A stretch of DNA of 64,000 nt, taken from the NCBI RefSeq assembly GCF_018223745.1, contig NZ_CP073653.1, positions 4,948,001 to 5,012,000 on the forward strand. The letters are read 5' to 3'. The notes beneath the pieces were generated by a model that had not been told where the DNA came from, did no database searches, and saw only the letters and a program-made list of their open reading frames with translations. Positions 17,874 through 26,852 of the stretch are shown in pieces. Origin of the DNA: Clostridium beijerinckii (GTDB taxonomy: Bacteria > Bacillota > Clostridia > Clostridiales > Clostridiaceae). The position numbers and the translations under genes were made by a program. How positions within the stretch are numbered: the first letter of the stretch is position 1; the number at the start of each line of letters is the position of its first letter.

Positions 17874-17923
17874 TTGTACGCACTTGATGATTTGATTATA
17901 TCTCTATTCCCTATATATATCAA
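17874..17923 (-). promoter_or_regulatory. araR promoter with AraR operator
   Basis: On the minus strand -35 TTGATA (17918-17923), a 17-bp spacer and -10 TATAAT (17895-17900) form a near-consensus promoter. TTGTACGCACTT (complement of the operator at 17874-17885) lies at about +4 to +15, which suits autorepression. Confidence 0.7.
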
Positions 17924-18096
17924 TAGTTTTTTCTAAAATTTATTTAAACACAAAGGTTAACCATACATCATCTACTTTAATAATTTTTATCGTAATCTCA
18001 AATATAAATTTCACTGCAAGGCTGTTTTTACCTAATTTAAACCATAATAATGTTTATCTGGAAAGTTAATATTTTTTATTTTTTTCATTTTACATC

Positions 18097-18177
18097 TTGT
18101 ATGTACAACATTATTGTATTATAATAAGCTTGTACATACATCAAAAACTTGTTTGTACTCATGAAAAGGTATACTAA
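18097..18177 (+). promoter_or_regulatory. araA promoter with paired AraR operators
   Basis: The -35 TTGTAT (18097-18102) is half of the operator TTGTATGTACAA. A 17-bp spacer leads to -10 TATAAT (18120-18125). A second operator, CTTGTACATACATC (18129-18142), covers the transcription start. Centre-to-centre distance is 33 bp, three helical turns. A weaker half-site, TTGTTTGTACT, follows at 18149-18159, and ATGAAAAGGTATACTAA (18161-18177) is cre-like with two mismatches. The galM promoter has the same design. Confidence 0.72.
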
Positions 18178-18222
18178 ATTTAGATAAGCATTTTTATTTA
18201 TCCAATAGCTAGCATCCGTAGT

Positions 18223-18314
18223 ACTCCATCTTCTTAAGTGAGAGATAACGGCCGCAAGCTCCTGGACTAGGTGCCCCTTAAGGGTATAAATTCAAGGTGG
18301 AGTTAAAATTCCAC
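18223..18314 (+). ncRNA. structured araA 5' leader element
   Basis: The araA transcript should have a leader of about 220 nt. In it ACUCCAUCUU (18223-18232) pairs with AAGGUGGAGU (18294-18303) over 10 bp, closing a GC-rich 72-nt domain. Inside are CCCUUAAGGG, GGC/GCC and CCU/AGG helices. The 3' strand of the closing helix can instead form a 7-bp hairpin with the next bases (GUGGAGU 18297-18303 with AUUCCAC 18308-18314). Two mutually exclusive folds are the hallmark of a riboswitch-like element. The araA AGGAGG site is 25 nt further on. I know no named family that matches. Confidence 0.55.
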
Positions 18315-18352
18315 TTAAAAAGTTTCACTTTATATATTAGGAGGAATGTTAA

Positions 18353-19822
18353 ATGTTAAAAGTAAAAAATTATGAATTTTGGTTTATTACAGGAAGTCAA
18401 CATCTATATGGTCCTGAAGTAATAGAGCAAGTATCTGATAATTCAAAGATAATAGTTGATGAATTAAACAAAAAGGATTTACCTTATAAAATAGTCTTTA
18501 AAACAGTTGCTACTGATTCTCCTTCAATTAGAAAAGTATGCAACGATGCTAATAACGATGAAAACTGTGCTGGTATAATTACTTGGATGCATACATTCTC
18601 ACCAGCTAAAATGTGGATTCATGGTTTAACTGAACTAAGAAAACCATTACTTCATCTCCATACTCAATTTAATAAAGAAATTCCTTGGGGAACAATTGAT
18701 ATGGACTTCATGAACTTAAACCAAGCAGCTCATGGAGATAGAGAATTTGGATATATTGGAGCTAGACTTGACATAGCTCGTAAAATAGTAGTTGGTCACT
18801 GGACAGATGCCTCTGTTTCTGCTGATATAGCTAAATGGATGGCTCCTGCTGTTGCATTTACTGAAGGACACAGTATTAAGGTTGCTCGTTTCGGAGATAA
18901 CATGAGAAATGTAGCCGTTACTGATGGTGATAGAATAGAAGCTCAAATTAAATTTGGTTGGATAGTTGATTACTATGGAGTTGGTGACCTAGTTAAATCA
19001 ATGGATACAGTTACAGAAAATCAAATAGATGAACTTATGGCTGAGTACTCTAAATTATATGATATAGATCCTAAAGCTTCTATGGACTCTATCCGTGAAC
19101 AAGCTAAAATTGAAATTGGTTTAAGAACTTTCTTGGATGCAAGAGGATATACAGCTTTCACAACTAACTTCGAAGCACTTCACGGAATGAAGCAACTTCC
19201 TGGTCTTGCTGTTCAACATCTAATGGCTGAAGGTTATGGCTTTGGTGCTGAAGGAGATTGGAAGACTGCTGCACTTCTTAGAGCTATGAAAATCATGGCT
19301 GGTGGAAAAGGTACAGGATTGATGGAAGATTACACTTATAACATGGATTCAGAAAATGGATTGATTCTTGGTGCACACATGCTTGAAATATGTCCAACAC
19401 TTGCTGCAACTAAGCCAGTTATTGAAGTACACCCACTTGGAATTGGAGGCAAAGAAGATCCAGCTCGTTTAGTATTTAAAGGTGCTTCTGGTCCAGCTGT
19501 TGCTGCTTCATTAATTGATATGGGTAACAGATTCCGTTTAATTGTTAATAGTGTTGATTGTGTTGAAGTAACTGAAGATATGCCTAACTTACCAGTAGCA
19601 AGCGTTCTTTGGAAACCACAACCATCATTAAAAGAAGGTGCTAAAGCATGGATTATGGCTGGTGGTGCTCACCATACTAGCTTCTCATTCTATGTTGATG
19701 AAGAACAATTATTAGATTGGGCTGATATGGTTGGAGTTGAATGTGTAGTAATTAATAATGACACTAAACTTTCAACATTCAAAAACGAACTAAAGTTTTC
19801 TAGTGCCGCTTGGAAATTCTAA
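18353..19822 (+). CDS. araA: L-arabinose isomerase
   Basis: The enzyme converts L-arabinose to L-ribulose in the cytosol and needs Mn2+. The 489 residues span the full family length. Recognisable blocks are FWFITGSQHLYGPEV at the N-terminus, GIITWMHTFSPAKMWI, LLHLHTQFNKEIPW, FTTNFEALHGMKQLPGLAVQHLMAEGYGFGAEGDWKTAALLR and the C-terminal AGGAHHTSFS. Metal ligands in the family (two Glu, two His) fall in these blocks. It has a perfect AGGAGG site 8 nt before the ATG. It is a monocistronic plus-strand gene, divergent from araR, with an AraR-controlled promoter and a structured leader. Confidence 0.98.
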   Translation: MLKVKNYEFWFITGSQHLYGPEVIEQVSDNSKIIVDELNKKDLPYKIVFKTVATDSPSIRKVCNDANNDENCAGIITWMHTFSPAKMWIHGLTELRKPLLHLHTQFNKEIPWGTIDMDFMNLNQAAHGDREFGYIGARLDIARKIVVGHWTDASVSADIAKWMAPAVAFTEGHSIKVARFGDNMRNVAVTDGDRIEAQIKFGWIVDYYGVGDLVKSMDTVTENQIDELMAEYSKLYDIDPKASMDSIREQAKIEIGLRTFLDARGYTAFTTNFEALHGMKQLPGLAVQHLMAEGYGFGAEGDWKTAALLRAMKIMAGGKGTGLMEDYTYNMDSENGLILGAHMLEICPTLAATKPVIEVHPLGIGGKEDPARLVFKGASGPAVAASLIDMGNRFRLIVNSVDCVEVTEDMPNLPVASVLWKPQPSLKEGAKAWIMAGGAHHTSFSFYVDEEQLLDWADMVGVECVVINNDTKLSTFKNELKFSSAAWKF

Positions 19823-19853
19823 TTAATAGTGCTATAAATCTTATTTATATAAA

Positions 19854-19945
19854 AGTGGTAAATATTGATTGATGATTTTAGAATATATTTCATTAACCTT
19901 CCAGAAAGAAATAATAGACTCTCTACAATCCTAATATTTACCACT
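19854..19945 (+). terminator. long-range inverted repeat after araA
   Basis: 13-bp perfect arms (19854-19866 and 19933-19945) are separated by 66 nt, 31 bp past the araA stop. A T tract is weak, so this may be a 3'-end structure working with the next hairpin. Confidence 0.4.
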
Positions 19946-19966
19946 CCCCTTATTTGATAAAATATA

Positions 19967-20001
19967 AATAGGTAAAATCCGATATTCGGATTTTACCTAT
20001 T
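19967..20001. terminator. bidirectional terminator between araA and the sensor kinase
   Basis: A 15-bp perfect stem (19967-19981 and 19987-20001) is followed by TTTCATTTT on the plus strand and by TTATATTTTATC on the minus strand. It serves the two convergent genes. Confidence 0.8.
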
Positions 20002-20018
20002 TTCATTTTGATCTAATA

Positions 20019-21788
20019 TTATTCTGGCTCAATTATTGGATGTCTAAGCTCAACAATTGTCCCCTCTCCAATAATACTTCTGTAGACTAACCCATACTCA
20101 CTTCCATGTATAATCTTTATTCTTTCATTTACATTAAAAATTCCATATCCAATCTGATTCTTATTTCCATCGTTATTATTAAGCATATTATTTATTTTAT
20201 TTAATGTTTCTTCATCCATACCTTTTCCATTATCAGCTACAGTAAAACATAATAAATTATCTTCAATTTTTCCTGTAATTAAAATCTTTCCATTGCCACG
20301 CTTTTCTTTTATTCCATGGTAAATTGCATTTTCAACAAGGGGCTGTAATATTAATTTTATTAACTTATAATTAAGTATTTCTTTATCAAATTGAATTTCG
20401 TAATCAAGCTTGTCTTCATATCTTATTTTCTGAATAATTAAGTAGCTTTGTACATGACTAAGTTCTTCTTTGACACTTATTATTTCTTTTCCTTTGCTTA
20501 AGCTTATTCTAAGCAAGTTAGTAAAGGCTTCTATTATCTCCACTATATCTTCTTCATTATGTTCTTCTGCCATCCACCTTATCGTATCTAAAGTGTTATA
20601 CATAAAATGCGGCTTGATTTGAGCCTGTAAAACATTCATTTCAGCCAGCCTTTTATTTTTTTCTTCAATTTGTACTAATTTTATAAGATTATTTATTTCT
20701 TTTACCATGGTATTAAAAGAGCCGCCAAGTTCCCCTATTTCATCATTATACTTAGCATTGAATGATACTGTTAAATCTCCTTCTTGAGCTTTTCTCATTA
20801 ACCTTTTTAATTTTTGAATTGGATTTACAATAGATCTTGTGAAGATTATAACTAAAATTTCAGCTATTATTAATGCCAAAATAGCTACTACAAAAGAATA
20901 ATATCTTATATATTTAATAACTCGTAAACTCTCACTTTCAGGAAATACTCCAATTGTTTCCCATCCTGTATATTTTGAATCAATCTTTGTCAATTGATAA
21001 TTCTCTCCATTAATATTTTTTATTATTATATCGTTGTTAATATTCTCTATCCATTCATTTTTAATTCTATATACTATATTATTAACAGGAGTATAAACAA
21101 TCTCTTTGTTCATATCCATAATATAAATAAAACCCGCAGTTCCTGGTCTTGAATTCTCAATAATTTTCTTGATTGCATCTAATTTTATATCAATAAGTAT
21201 TACACCTTTTATTTGGTTAGTAGATGAATCCACAACAGCTTTAGACATGGAGAAGACTTCATCAGCAGAATAGCGAAAAATATTATCAATGTTCCTACCT
21301 ATTGGTTTAGTAAATAGGTGTATAGTTTCAGGCTTATTATAAGCCTTTGTATACCATTCTTCATTATATAAAGGATCTCTTGATACTCTGTTCATTACAT
21401 CACTTATATAACCACCATTAGTGTTTACCACCATTATTCCAGCTATTTCCGGATTGAATTTAACAAAGTTATAAATAGATTTATACGCTTCGTCTTCAAT
21501 ATCAGTATCTTCAGATTTATTATCATTAAGGAATTTTATTATTCTAGGATCGATTGACATATAATTTATAATGTTTTCAGTATTATTAACATAAGATTCA
21601 ATATTGCTATTTATTTGTTTTATTATTTGATTAGTGTTTTCATTTTGTGAAAAGTTAATTGAATCTTTATATAGTAAATTTCCCAAAGTAGTAATAGTAA
21701 TAGTAACAATGAGGATTACTCCAAAAAAATAAAATATGAGTTTATCCCCTATGCTCTTATTCATAAAATATGTTTTTAAACTATTCAC
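20019..21788 (-). CDS. LytS/YesM-family sensor histidine kinase
   Basis: This 589-residue membrane kinase has two membrane helices (about 19-40 and 290-312) enclosing a Cache-like extracellular domain. HAMP (about 313-365), a His_kinase domain with QAQIKPHFMYNTLDTIRW holding the phospho-His, and HATPase_c (VENAIYHGIKEK ... DNGKGMD ... GIFNVNERI) follow. I start at the GTG at 21788, because GGAGG lies 6 bp before it and the upstream ATG has none. It ends the ytf sugar-transport locus but has a terminator ahead of it. Its likely partners are the YesN-like regulator and the anchored binding protein upstream of ytfQ, as in the XylFII-LytS-YesN xylose system of C. beijerinckii. Confidence 0.88.
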   Translation of the reverse strand: MNSLKTYFMNKSIGDKLIFYFFGVILIVTITITTLGNLLYKDSINFSQNENTNQIIKQINSNIESYVNNTENIINYMSIDPRIIKFLNDNKSEDTDIEDEAYKSIYNFVKFNPEIAGIMVVNTNGGYISDVMNRVSRDPLYNEEWYTKAYNKPETIHLFTKPIGRNIDNIFRYSADEVFSMSKAVVDSSTNQIKGVILIDIKLDAIKKIIENSRPGTAGFIYIMDMNKEIVYTPVNNIVYRIKNEWIENINNDIIIKNINGENYQLTKIDSKYTGWETIGVFPESESLRVIKYIRYYSFVVAILALIIAEILVIIFTRSIVNPIQKLKRLMRKAQEGDLTVSFNAKYNDEIGELGGSFNTMVKEINNLIKLVQIEEKNKRLAEMNVLQAQIKPHFMYNTLDTIRWMAEEHNEEDIVEIIEAFTNLLRISLSKGKEIISVKEELSHVQSYLIIQKIRYEDKLDYEIQFDKEILNYKLIKLILQPLVENAIYHGIKEKRGNGKILITGKIEDNLLCFTVADNGKGMDEETLNKINNMLNNNDGNKNQIGYGIFNVNERIKIIHGSEYGLVYRSIIGEGTIVELRHPIIEPE

Positions 21789-21964
21789 CCTATACCTCCA
21801 AAACATTTGTATAAATCATATCTATCATCCACAAATTAGCACATCTATATTTCAAGTTTTATTATTAACTATACTTATAATTAACAAGCCTATATATTAA
21901 ATTATAGCCCAAACTACCAATACTTGGCATATATATTTATTTAAATATATTACATTAGTTCAAA

Positions 21965-22023
21965 AATAAAATGAACATTTGTGCTTTCTTATTTTAAAAG
22001 ATCATACAAATGCTCATTTTATT
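21965..22023 (-). terminator. terminator of the ytf transporter operon
   Basis: 18-bp arms with one mismatch (21965-21982 and 22006-22023) lie 32 bp past the yjfF stop and are followed by TTTTTG on the minus strand. Confidence 0.65.
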
Positions 22024-22054
22024 ATATTAATCCATATTATATTATTTAGTTTGA

Positions 22055-23062
22055 TTAAGAAGATGAGACATTTTTTCGCTTTTCATCTCTAATTACAATA
22101 ATTCTCTGCAATACAATAAATATGAACAATAACATTCCAACCGCTATTTTAGTCCACCATGAATTTAGTGTTCCATCAAACATTATAAGACTTTGAATAA
22201 TTCCTGTAGTTAATACACCAAATAATGGTCCAATTATATTACCATATCCACCTGTTAATAATATACCTCCGATTACACATGCTGCTATAGCATCCATTTC
22301 CATTCCATTACAATGAAGACCATAACCTGAAAGAGTATATATTGTAAACAATAAACCACCTAAAGATGAACAGAAACCCGAAAATGTATATACAAGTATT
22401 TTTGTTCTTTCCACTGGTAATCCCATTAATTTAGCTGAATTTTCATTTCCACCAATTGCATACACAGTTCTTCCGAACCTTGTAAACTTCATCATATAAA
22501 ATGCAGCAGCGACAACTATCAGGCTAACGATAACATTAATTGATATAAAGGCATCTGGTAATATTGATATTCTATATGATGAGATTTCTGTAAAAACTGG
22601 ATTATCAATTATAATTGTATCAATGCTTATAATATAACTAGCTCCTCTTGCAAAGAACATTCCTGCAAGTGTAACTATCCAAGGATGTAGTTTAAACTTT
22701 TGAATCAAGATACCCTGAACTGTTCCAAAAATAATTCCAACAATAAGAACTATTAGCATTACTAAAAAAGGATTTACTCCTTTTTGCAATAAACTTGCTG
22801 TAATCATACTTACAAAAGCTATCATTGATCCAACTGAAAGATCTATTCCACCAGTTAATATTGCAACTGCTTCCCCAATTGCCACCACTATTAAATATGC
22901 ATTATCAATGAACAAGTTAGTAAATACTTGTGCTGATAAAAAACTTTTATATAATACTGATCCTATTAGAAACAATCCTATAAATAATGCGATTGTAGCA
23001 TAAATTGCAATATAATCTTTGTTTATCTTAAATGCGTTCTTCTTTCCTATTAGCTTATTCAT
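22055..23062 (-). CDS. yjfF: furanose-type sugar ABC transporter permease YjfF
   Basis: This is a 335-residue inner-membrane permease of the BPD_transp_2 family, with about eight to ten helices. The signature GGIDLSVGSMIAFVSMITA is near residue 70, and CVIGGILLTGGYGNIIGPLFG near 260. It overlaps ytfT by 4 bp (ATGA). Two different permeases beside one double ATPase and a YtfQ-type binding protein is the layout of the E. coli galactofuranose transporter YtfQRT-YjfF. An AraR operator inside the operon hints that arabinose, perhaps in furanose form, is the substrate here. Confidence 0.9.
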   Translation of the reverse strand: MNKLIGKKNAFKINKDYIAIYATIALFIGLFLIGSVLYKSFLSAQVFTNLFIDNAYLIVVAIGEAVAILTGGIDLSVGSMIAFVSMITASLLQKGVNPFLVMLIVLIVGIIFGTVQGILIQKFKLHPWIVTLAGMFFARGASYIISIDTIIIDNPVFTEISSYRISILPDAFISINVIVSLIVVAAAFYMMKFTRFGRTVYAIGGNENSAKLMGLPVERTKILVYTFSGFCSSLGGLLFTIYTLSGYGLHCNGMEMDAIAACVIGGILLTGGYGNIIGPLFGVLTTGIIQSLIMFDGTLNSWWTKIAVGMLLFIFIVLQRIIVIRDEKRKNVSSS

Positions 23063-24099
23063 GCTTTAATCACCTCTTTATCTTTTAGATTGATTTTTGT
23101 ATTTTTCTTTATCTTAAGAATTTTTCTAAATTCAGGAGATTGAATTATACATACAACTATAACTACTATAGCTTTAACAACTAGTGTAATTTCAGGTGCA
23201 ACACCTAAGCTATAAATTGTTGTAGTTAATGTTTGTATGAACAATGCCCCTACAACTGTCCCTGAAAGATAAAACCGTCCTCCTGCCATAGACGTCCCAC
23301 CTATAACTGTTGCAAGGATTGCATCCAATTCTAACCACAAACCAACATTATTAGCATCAGCACTTTTTATATTAGCGCATAAAATTATTCCTGCTATTCC
23401 TGCTAACATTCCACATATAACATAAAGTGAAAATACAACTTTCCTAGATTGAATTCCTGCGAATTTACATGAATTATTGTTAACTCCTATAGACTCAATA
23501 AATAATCCTAGAGCAGTTCTCCTTATTAAAAAATACATAATTAATGCTACCGCAATAGCTATAAATATTGCTATAGGAAGCAATATGTAGCCTGTCCCTA
23601 TAAATATGAAATCCTTATTAGTAAAAGTTAATATTTGTCCTCCTGTTATAAGTTGAGCAACTCCTCTACCAACAATATATAAAATTAATGTTCCAACCAT
23701 TGGTTGTACTCCTATATACGAAACTAAAAACCCATTCCATATTCCACATACAAGTCCACTAATTATTCCTATTGCTACTGCTAATGGAACTGAACCTCCA
23801 TCAACTATTACAGTTGCAGAAAGAGCTGCACTTATTGCAATTATTGATCCAACGGAAATATCAATTCCTTGAGTTGCAATTACGAGAGTCATTCCTAAAG
23901 ATATCAATATTAATGGAGCTGCACGGTTTAGTATATCTATAGTATTTCCAAATAAATGCCCGTCTTTCATACTTATGCTTAAGAAACTTGGTGTCATTAT
24001 AAAATTAAACAAAAGTAATATTATTAAGCTTGTTAATGGCCAAAATATTTTAGCATTATAAATTTTAAGGAAAAAAGTTTGTTTCTTATTATTTTCCAT
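23059..24099 (-). CDS. ytfT: furanose-type sugar ABC transporter permease YtfT
   Basis: This is the 346-residue partner permease of YjfF with the same fold. The signature TQGIDISVGSIIAISAALSA lies near residue 83, and TVIGGTSMAGGRFYLSGTVVGA follows toward the C-terminus. I start at MENNKK (ATG at 24099), 1 bp after the ytfR stop, because GGAGG lies 11 bp upstream and the GTG alternative is too close to it. The C-terminal tail is basic (KKNTKINLKDKEVIKA), as usual on the cytoplasmic side. YtfT and YjfF would form the channel heterodimer. Confidence 0.9.
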   Translation of the reverse strand: MENNKKQTFFLKIYNAKIFWPLTSLIILLLFNFIMTPSFLSISMKDGHLFGNTIDILNRAAPLILISLGMTLVIATQGIDISVGSIIAISAALSATVIVDGGSVPLAVAIGIISGLVCGIWNGFLVSYIGVQPMVGTLILYIVGRGVAQLITGGQILTFTNKDFIFIGTGYILLPIAIFIAIAVALIMYFLIRRTALGLFIESIGVNNNSCKFAGIQSRKVVFSLYVICGMLAGIAGIILCANIKSADANNVGLWLELDAILATVIGGTSMAGGRFYLSGTVVGALFIQTLTTTIYSLGVAPEITLVVKAIVVIVVCIIQSPEFRKILKIKKNTKINLKDKEVIKA

Positions 24100-24100
24100 A

Positions 24101-25618
24101 TTATCTAGCACCTCCTGCTATAGTTTTCATGATATTAGATTCCTCTATTTCATTTCCAACTAGTTCTCCGATAATATTTCTATCTCTAAGAACAATTACT
24201 CTGTCACAACATTTAACTACTTCTGGTAGCTCTGACGAAATAAACAAAATTGTCATTCCTTGCTTAGCTAATGCTAATATTAATTCTGTTATTTCACCTT
24301 TTGCTCCTATATCAATTCCCCTTGTTGGTTCATCTAAAATTAATAATTGCGGTTCTGTTGCGAGCCATCTTGCTAATATTACCTTTTGTTGGTTACCACC
24401 ACTTAAGTTACTTATTTTTTGCTCCATACTTGGAGTTTTGATTCTAAGTAAATCTATATATTTTTGTGAAATTTCTTGTTGTTTTTTCATCGGCAAATAT
24501 TTAAATATTCCTCTATTAGCTTGCAATGCTAATATTATATTTTCTCTTATTGTTAGATCGCCAACTATTCCTTCAACTTTTCTGTCCTCTGGGCAAAAAC
24601 CCAAACCTTCCTCTATTGCTTTTTGAGGATAAATATACGAATAGTTTTTTCCATTTATAGTTATATTTCCACTAGTAGATTTATCTATCCCAAATATTGT
24701 TCGCGCACATTCGCTTCTACCAGACCCAAGAAGCCCTGCAAATCCAAGAATTTCACCCTTCTTGATTTCTATATTAAATGGATTTATAGTTCCAGACCTT
24801 CCAAAATTATTTGTTGATATTAAATTCTCTCTCTGTTCATCATTAACTACTTTCTTTGTTCTTGTACTTTTTTCTATCTCGCTATAGTCTTTACCAATCA
24901 TTTTAGAAACTAATTCTATCCTAGAAAGTTTGTCTGCATCATATGTCCCAACCAACTCACCATTTCTAAGCACTGTAAGTTTGTCCGAAACCTCATATAC
25001 TTGATCTAAAAAGTGAGTAACAAATATTATTGACATACCTTCTTCTTTAAATTTTTTCATAATTTTAAATAATTGCTTTACTTCCTTATCATCTAAACTT
25101 GATGTTGGTTCATCTAAGATTAATATACCTTGAGATATATCTACAGCACGTGCAATTGCTACCATTTGCTGTACTGCAACCGAATAATTATTTAAGGCTT
25201 TTTTTACATCTATCTTTAAATTAAGCCTTTCTTCTAATAATTTTTCTGCATTTCTATTCATTTTCTTCCAATCTATGCTTCCATTTTTCTTAGGTTCACG
25301 TCCAATATATATGTTTTCTGCAACCGATAGATTTGGACATAGATTTACTTCTTGATAAACAGTACTAATTCCATGACTCTGAGCTTCCTGAGTAGATGAT
25401 ATTTTTATTTCTTTTCCCCTCAATATAATTGTTCCTTCATCTATCTTATAAACACCTGTAAGAACCTTTATCAATGTCGATTTTCCAGCACCATTTTCTC
25501 CCATTAGCGTATGGATTTCACCTTTTCTTAGTGTAAAATCAACATTTGAAAGTGCTCTAACACCCGGAAAGAACTTGCTAATATTTTTCATCTCTAAAAC
25601 TATATTAGAATCACTCAC
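24101..25618 (-). CDS. ytfR: furanose-type sugar ABC transporter ATPase YtfR
   Basis: This 505-residue double-ABC ATPase drives the YtfT/YjfF channel. The first domain has Walker A GENGAGKST, the degenerate signature YSVAVQQM and Walker B LILDEPTSSL. The second has GLLGSGRSE, LSGGNQQK and LLILDEPTRGID. This active/degenerate pairing is normal for sugar importers. It starts at a GTG behind AGAGGAG. The 103-bp gap to ytfQ holds a hairpin and an AraR-like operator, so it may be expressed at a lower level than ytfQ. Confidence 0.91.
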   Translation of the reverse strand: MSDSNIVLEMKNISKFFPGVRALSNVDFTLRKGEIHTLMGENGAGKSTLIKVLTGVYKIDEGTIILRGKEIKISSTQEAQSHGISTVYQEVNLCPNLSVAENIYIGREPKKNGSIDWKKMNRNAEKLLEERLNLKIDVKKALNNYSVAVQQMVAIARAVDISQGILILDEPTSSLDDKEVKQLFKIMKKFKEEGMSIIFVTHFLDQVYEVSDKLTVLRNGELVGTYDADKLSRIELVSKMIGKDYSEIEKSTRTKKVVNDEQRENLISTNNFGRSGTINPFNIEIKKGEILGFAGLLGSGRSECARTIFGIDKSTSGNITINGKNYSYIYPQKAIEEGLGFCPEDRKVEGIVGDLTIRENIILALQANRGIFKYLPMKKQQEISQKYIDLLRIKTPSMEQKISNLSGGNQQKVILARWLATEPQLLILDEPTRGIDIGAKGEITELILALAKQGMTILFISSELPEVVKCCDRVIVLRDRNIIGELVGNEIEESNIMKTIAGGAR

Positions 25619-25654
25619 TTATATCACTCCTCTTGTTTTAACACAATTACAAAC

Positions 25655-25666
25655 ATGTACGTACTA
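25655..25666 (-). promoter_or_regulatory. AraR operator inside the ytf operon
   Basis: ATGTACGTACTA is a palindrome with one mismatch to TGTACGTACA. It lies between ytfQ and ytfR, about 40 bp before ytfR. It could act as a roadblock or control an internal promoter. Confidence 0.55.
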
Positions 25667-25680
25667 CATCTTTTTTAACA

Positions 25681-25709
25681 TAAGAGCATGGATTGAATTC
25701 CAGCTCTTA
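25681..25709 (-). promoter_or_regulatory. intercistronic hairpin after ytfQ
   Basis: TAAGAGC/GCTCTTA (25681-25687 and 25703-25709) with an inner TGGA/TCCA stem lies 13 bp past the ytfQ stop, without a T tract. It sits in the same place as the hairpin after chvE and probably makes the binding protein more abundant than the rest. Confidence 0.55.
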
Positions 25710-25721
25710 TGCATATTATCA

Positions 25722-26729
25722 TTAATATTTTCTGTTTGGTAATTCTGCTCCAGCATCTTTTTGTAAGAATTGACTTTCTTTTGAGTTTATAGTTCTTTCG
25801 ACTTCTTTACCATCTAATATGTTTTTAGCAACTTCAAGTAATTGAGGTCCAAGTAGCGGATTACATTCAACAGTTGCATTAGCTTTACCATCAACCATTG
25901 CTTGGAATATATCTTTAATACCATCAACTGAAACTATAAATATATCTTTTCCTGGTTTCTTTCCATATTCCTCTATAGCTTGAATAGCTCCCATTGCCAT
26001 ATCATCATTATGAGACCATAGTACATTTATTTTATCACCATCTGATTTTAGAAATGCTTCCATAACTTCTTTACCTTTTGCACGAGTAAAATCTCCAGTT
26101 TGTGATTTTATTATCTTATAATTAGGACAATCTTTTATTGCATCATTAAACCCTTGTTGTCTTCCAACCATTGCAGTAGACCCCACTGTTCCTTGAAGCT
26201 CTGCTATATTAAGTGTTGCGTCTTTACCGAATTGATCTATTAGTATTTGTGCAGCCTTTTTCCCCTCTGCAACCATGTCTGAACCTAAGAAACATTTATA
26301 AAGTGAATCATCTGAAACTGTAACTTTTCTATCAACAATTACTACTGGAATTTTTGCATCCTTAGCCTCTTTAAGAACTGTATCCCATCCAGTTTCAACA
26401 ACTGGATCTAAAGCAATTAAATCTACCTTTTGTGCAATAAATGATCTTATGGCTTTTATTTGATTTTCTTGTTTTTGTTGTCCATCAGAAAATTTCAAGT
26501 CAAAGTTAGGATCTAATGTTGGAATTGATTTTATAGAGTCAGTTTCCGCTGTTCTCCAACCACTTTCTGCACCAACCTGTGCAAATCCAATTATTTTTTT
26601 GCTAGATGAATTCGCTGCTGATGTCTTTGCTGAATCGCCTCCACCAGCTCCAGATCCACCGCAGCCTGAAAGCATGCCAATACACAATACAGCACTCGCC
26701 ATTAATGCCATCATCTTTTTTAACTTCAT
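25722..26729 (-). CDS. ytfQ: YtfQ-type sugar-binding lipoprotein
   Basis: This 335-residue type 1 periplasmic-binding protein captures sugar outside the membrane. A signal peptide ends at the lipobox LSGC (Cys23), followed by a Gly/Ser-rich linker. The mature part follows E. coli YtfQ closely: GFAQVGAESGWRTAETDS, DGQQKQENQIKAIRSFIAQKVD, DPVVETGWDTVLKEAKDAKIPV, ELQGTVGSTA and the motif QTGDFTRAKGKEVMEAF. The E. coli protein prefers galactofuranose; the arabinose setting makes arabinofuranose or free arabinose plausible. It is the first gene of ytfQRT-yjfF, with a cre site just upstream. Confidence 0.92.
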   Translation of the reverse strand: MKLKKMMALMASAVLCIGMLSGCGGSGAGGGDSAKTSAANSSSKKIIGFAQVGAESGWRTAETDSIKSIPTLDPNFDLKFSDGQQKQENQIKAIRSFIAQKVDLIALDPVVETGWDTVLKEAKDAKIPVVIVDRKVTVSDDSLYKCFLGSDMVAEGKKAAQILIDQFGKDATLNIAELQGTVGSTAMVGRQQGFNDAIKDCPNYKIIKSQTGDFTRAKGKEVMEAFLKSDGDKINVLWSHNDDMAMGAIQAIEEYGKKPGKDIFIVSVDGIKDIFQAMVDGKANATVECNPLLGPQLLEVAKNILDGKEVERTINSKESQFLQKDAGAELPNRKY

Positions 26730-26748
26730 AATTAATTCCCCCTATATT

Positions 26749-26765
26749 CATGATTTCGTTTTCAT
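26749..26765 (-). promoter_or_regulatory. cre (CcpA) site upstream of ytfQ
   Basis: On the minus strand ATGAAAACGAAATCATG matches the cre consensus WTGNAARCGNWWWCAWW at all but the last base. It lies 20 bp before the ytfQ ATG. A TATAAT sequence lies about 10 bp upstream of it without a good -35 box, which suits an activator-dependent promoter (YesN-type) under glucose repression. Confidence 0.65.
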
Positions 26766-26852
26766 GAATTAATTATATATTTATACTTACAAATTGTATT
26801 TGCATTAATCAGCACTTTTGTATACTTTTACGGAATATGGAAATCCATATAT

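Noticed and set aside
18223..18314. Assignment of the araA leader to a known riboswitch (c-di-GMP, SAM, lysine, ZTP, fluoride, TPP)
   Set aside because: I compared it with the consensus cores I know and none fits; only the general architecture is riboswitch-like.
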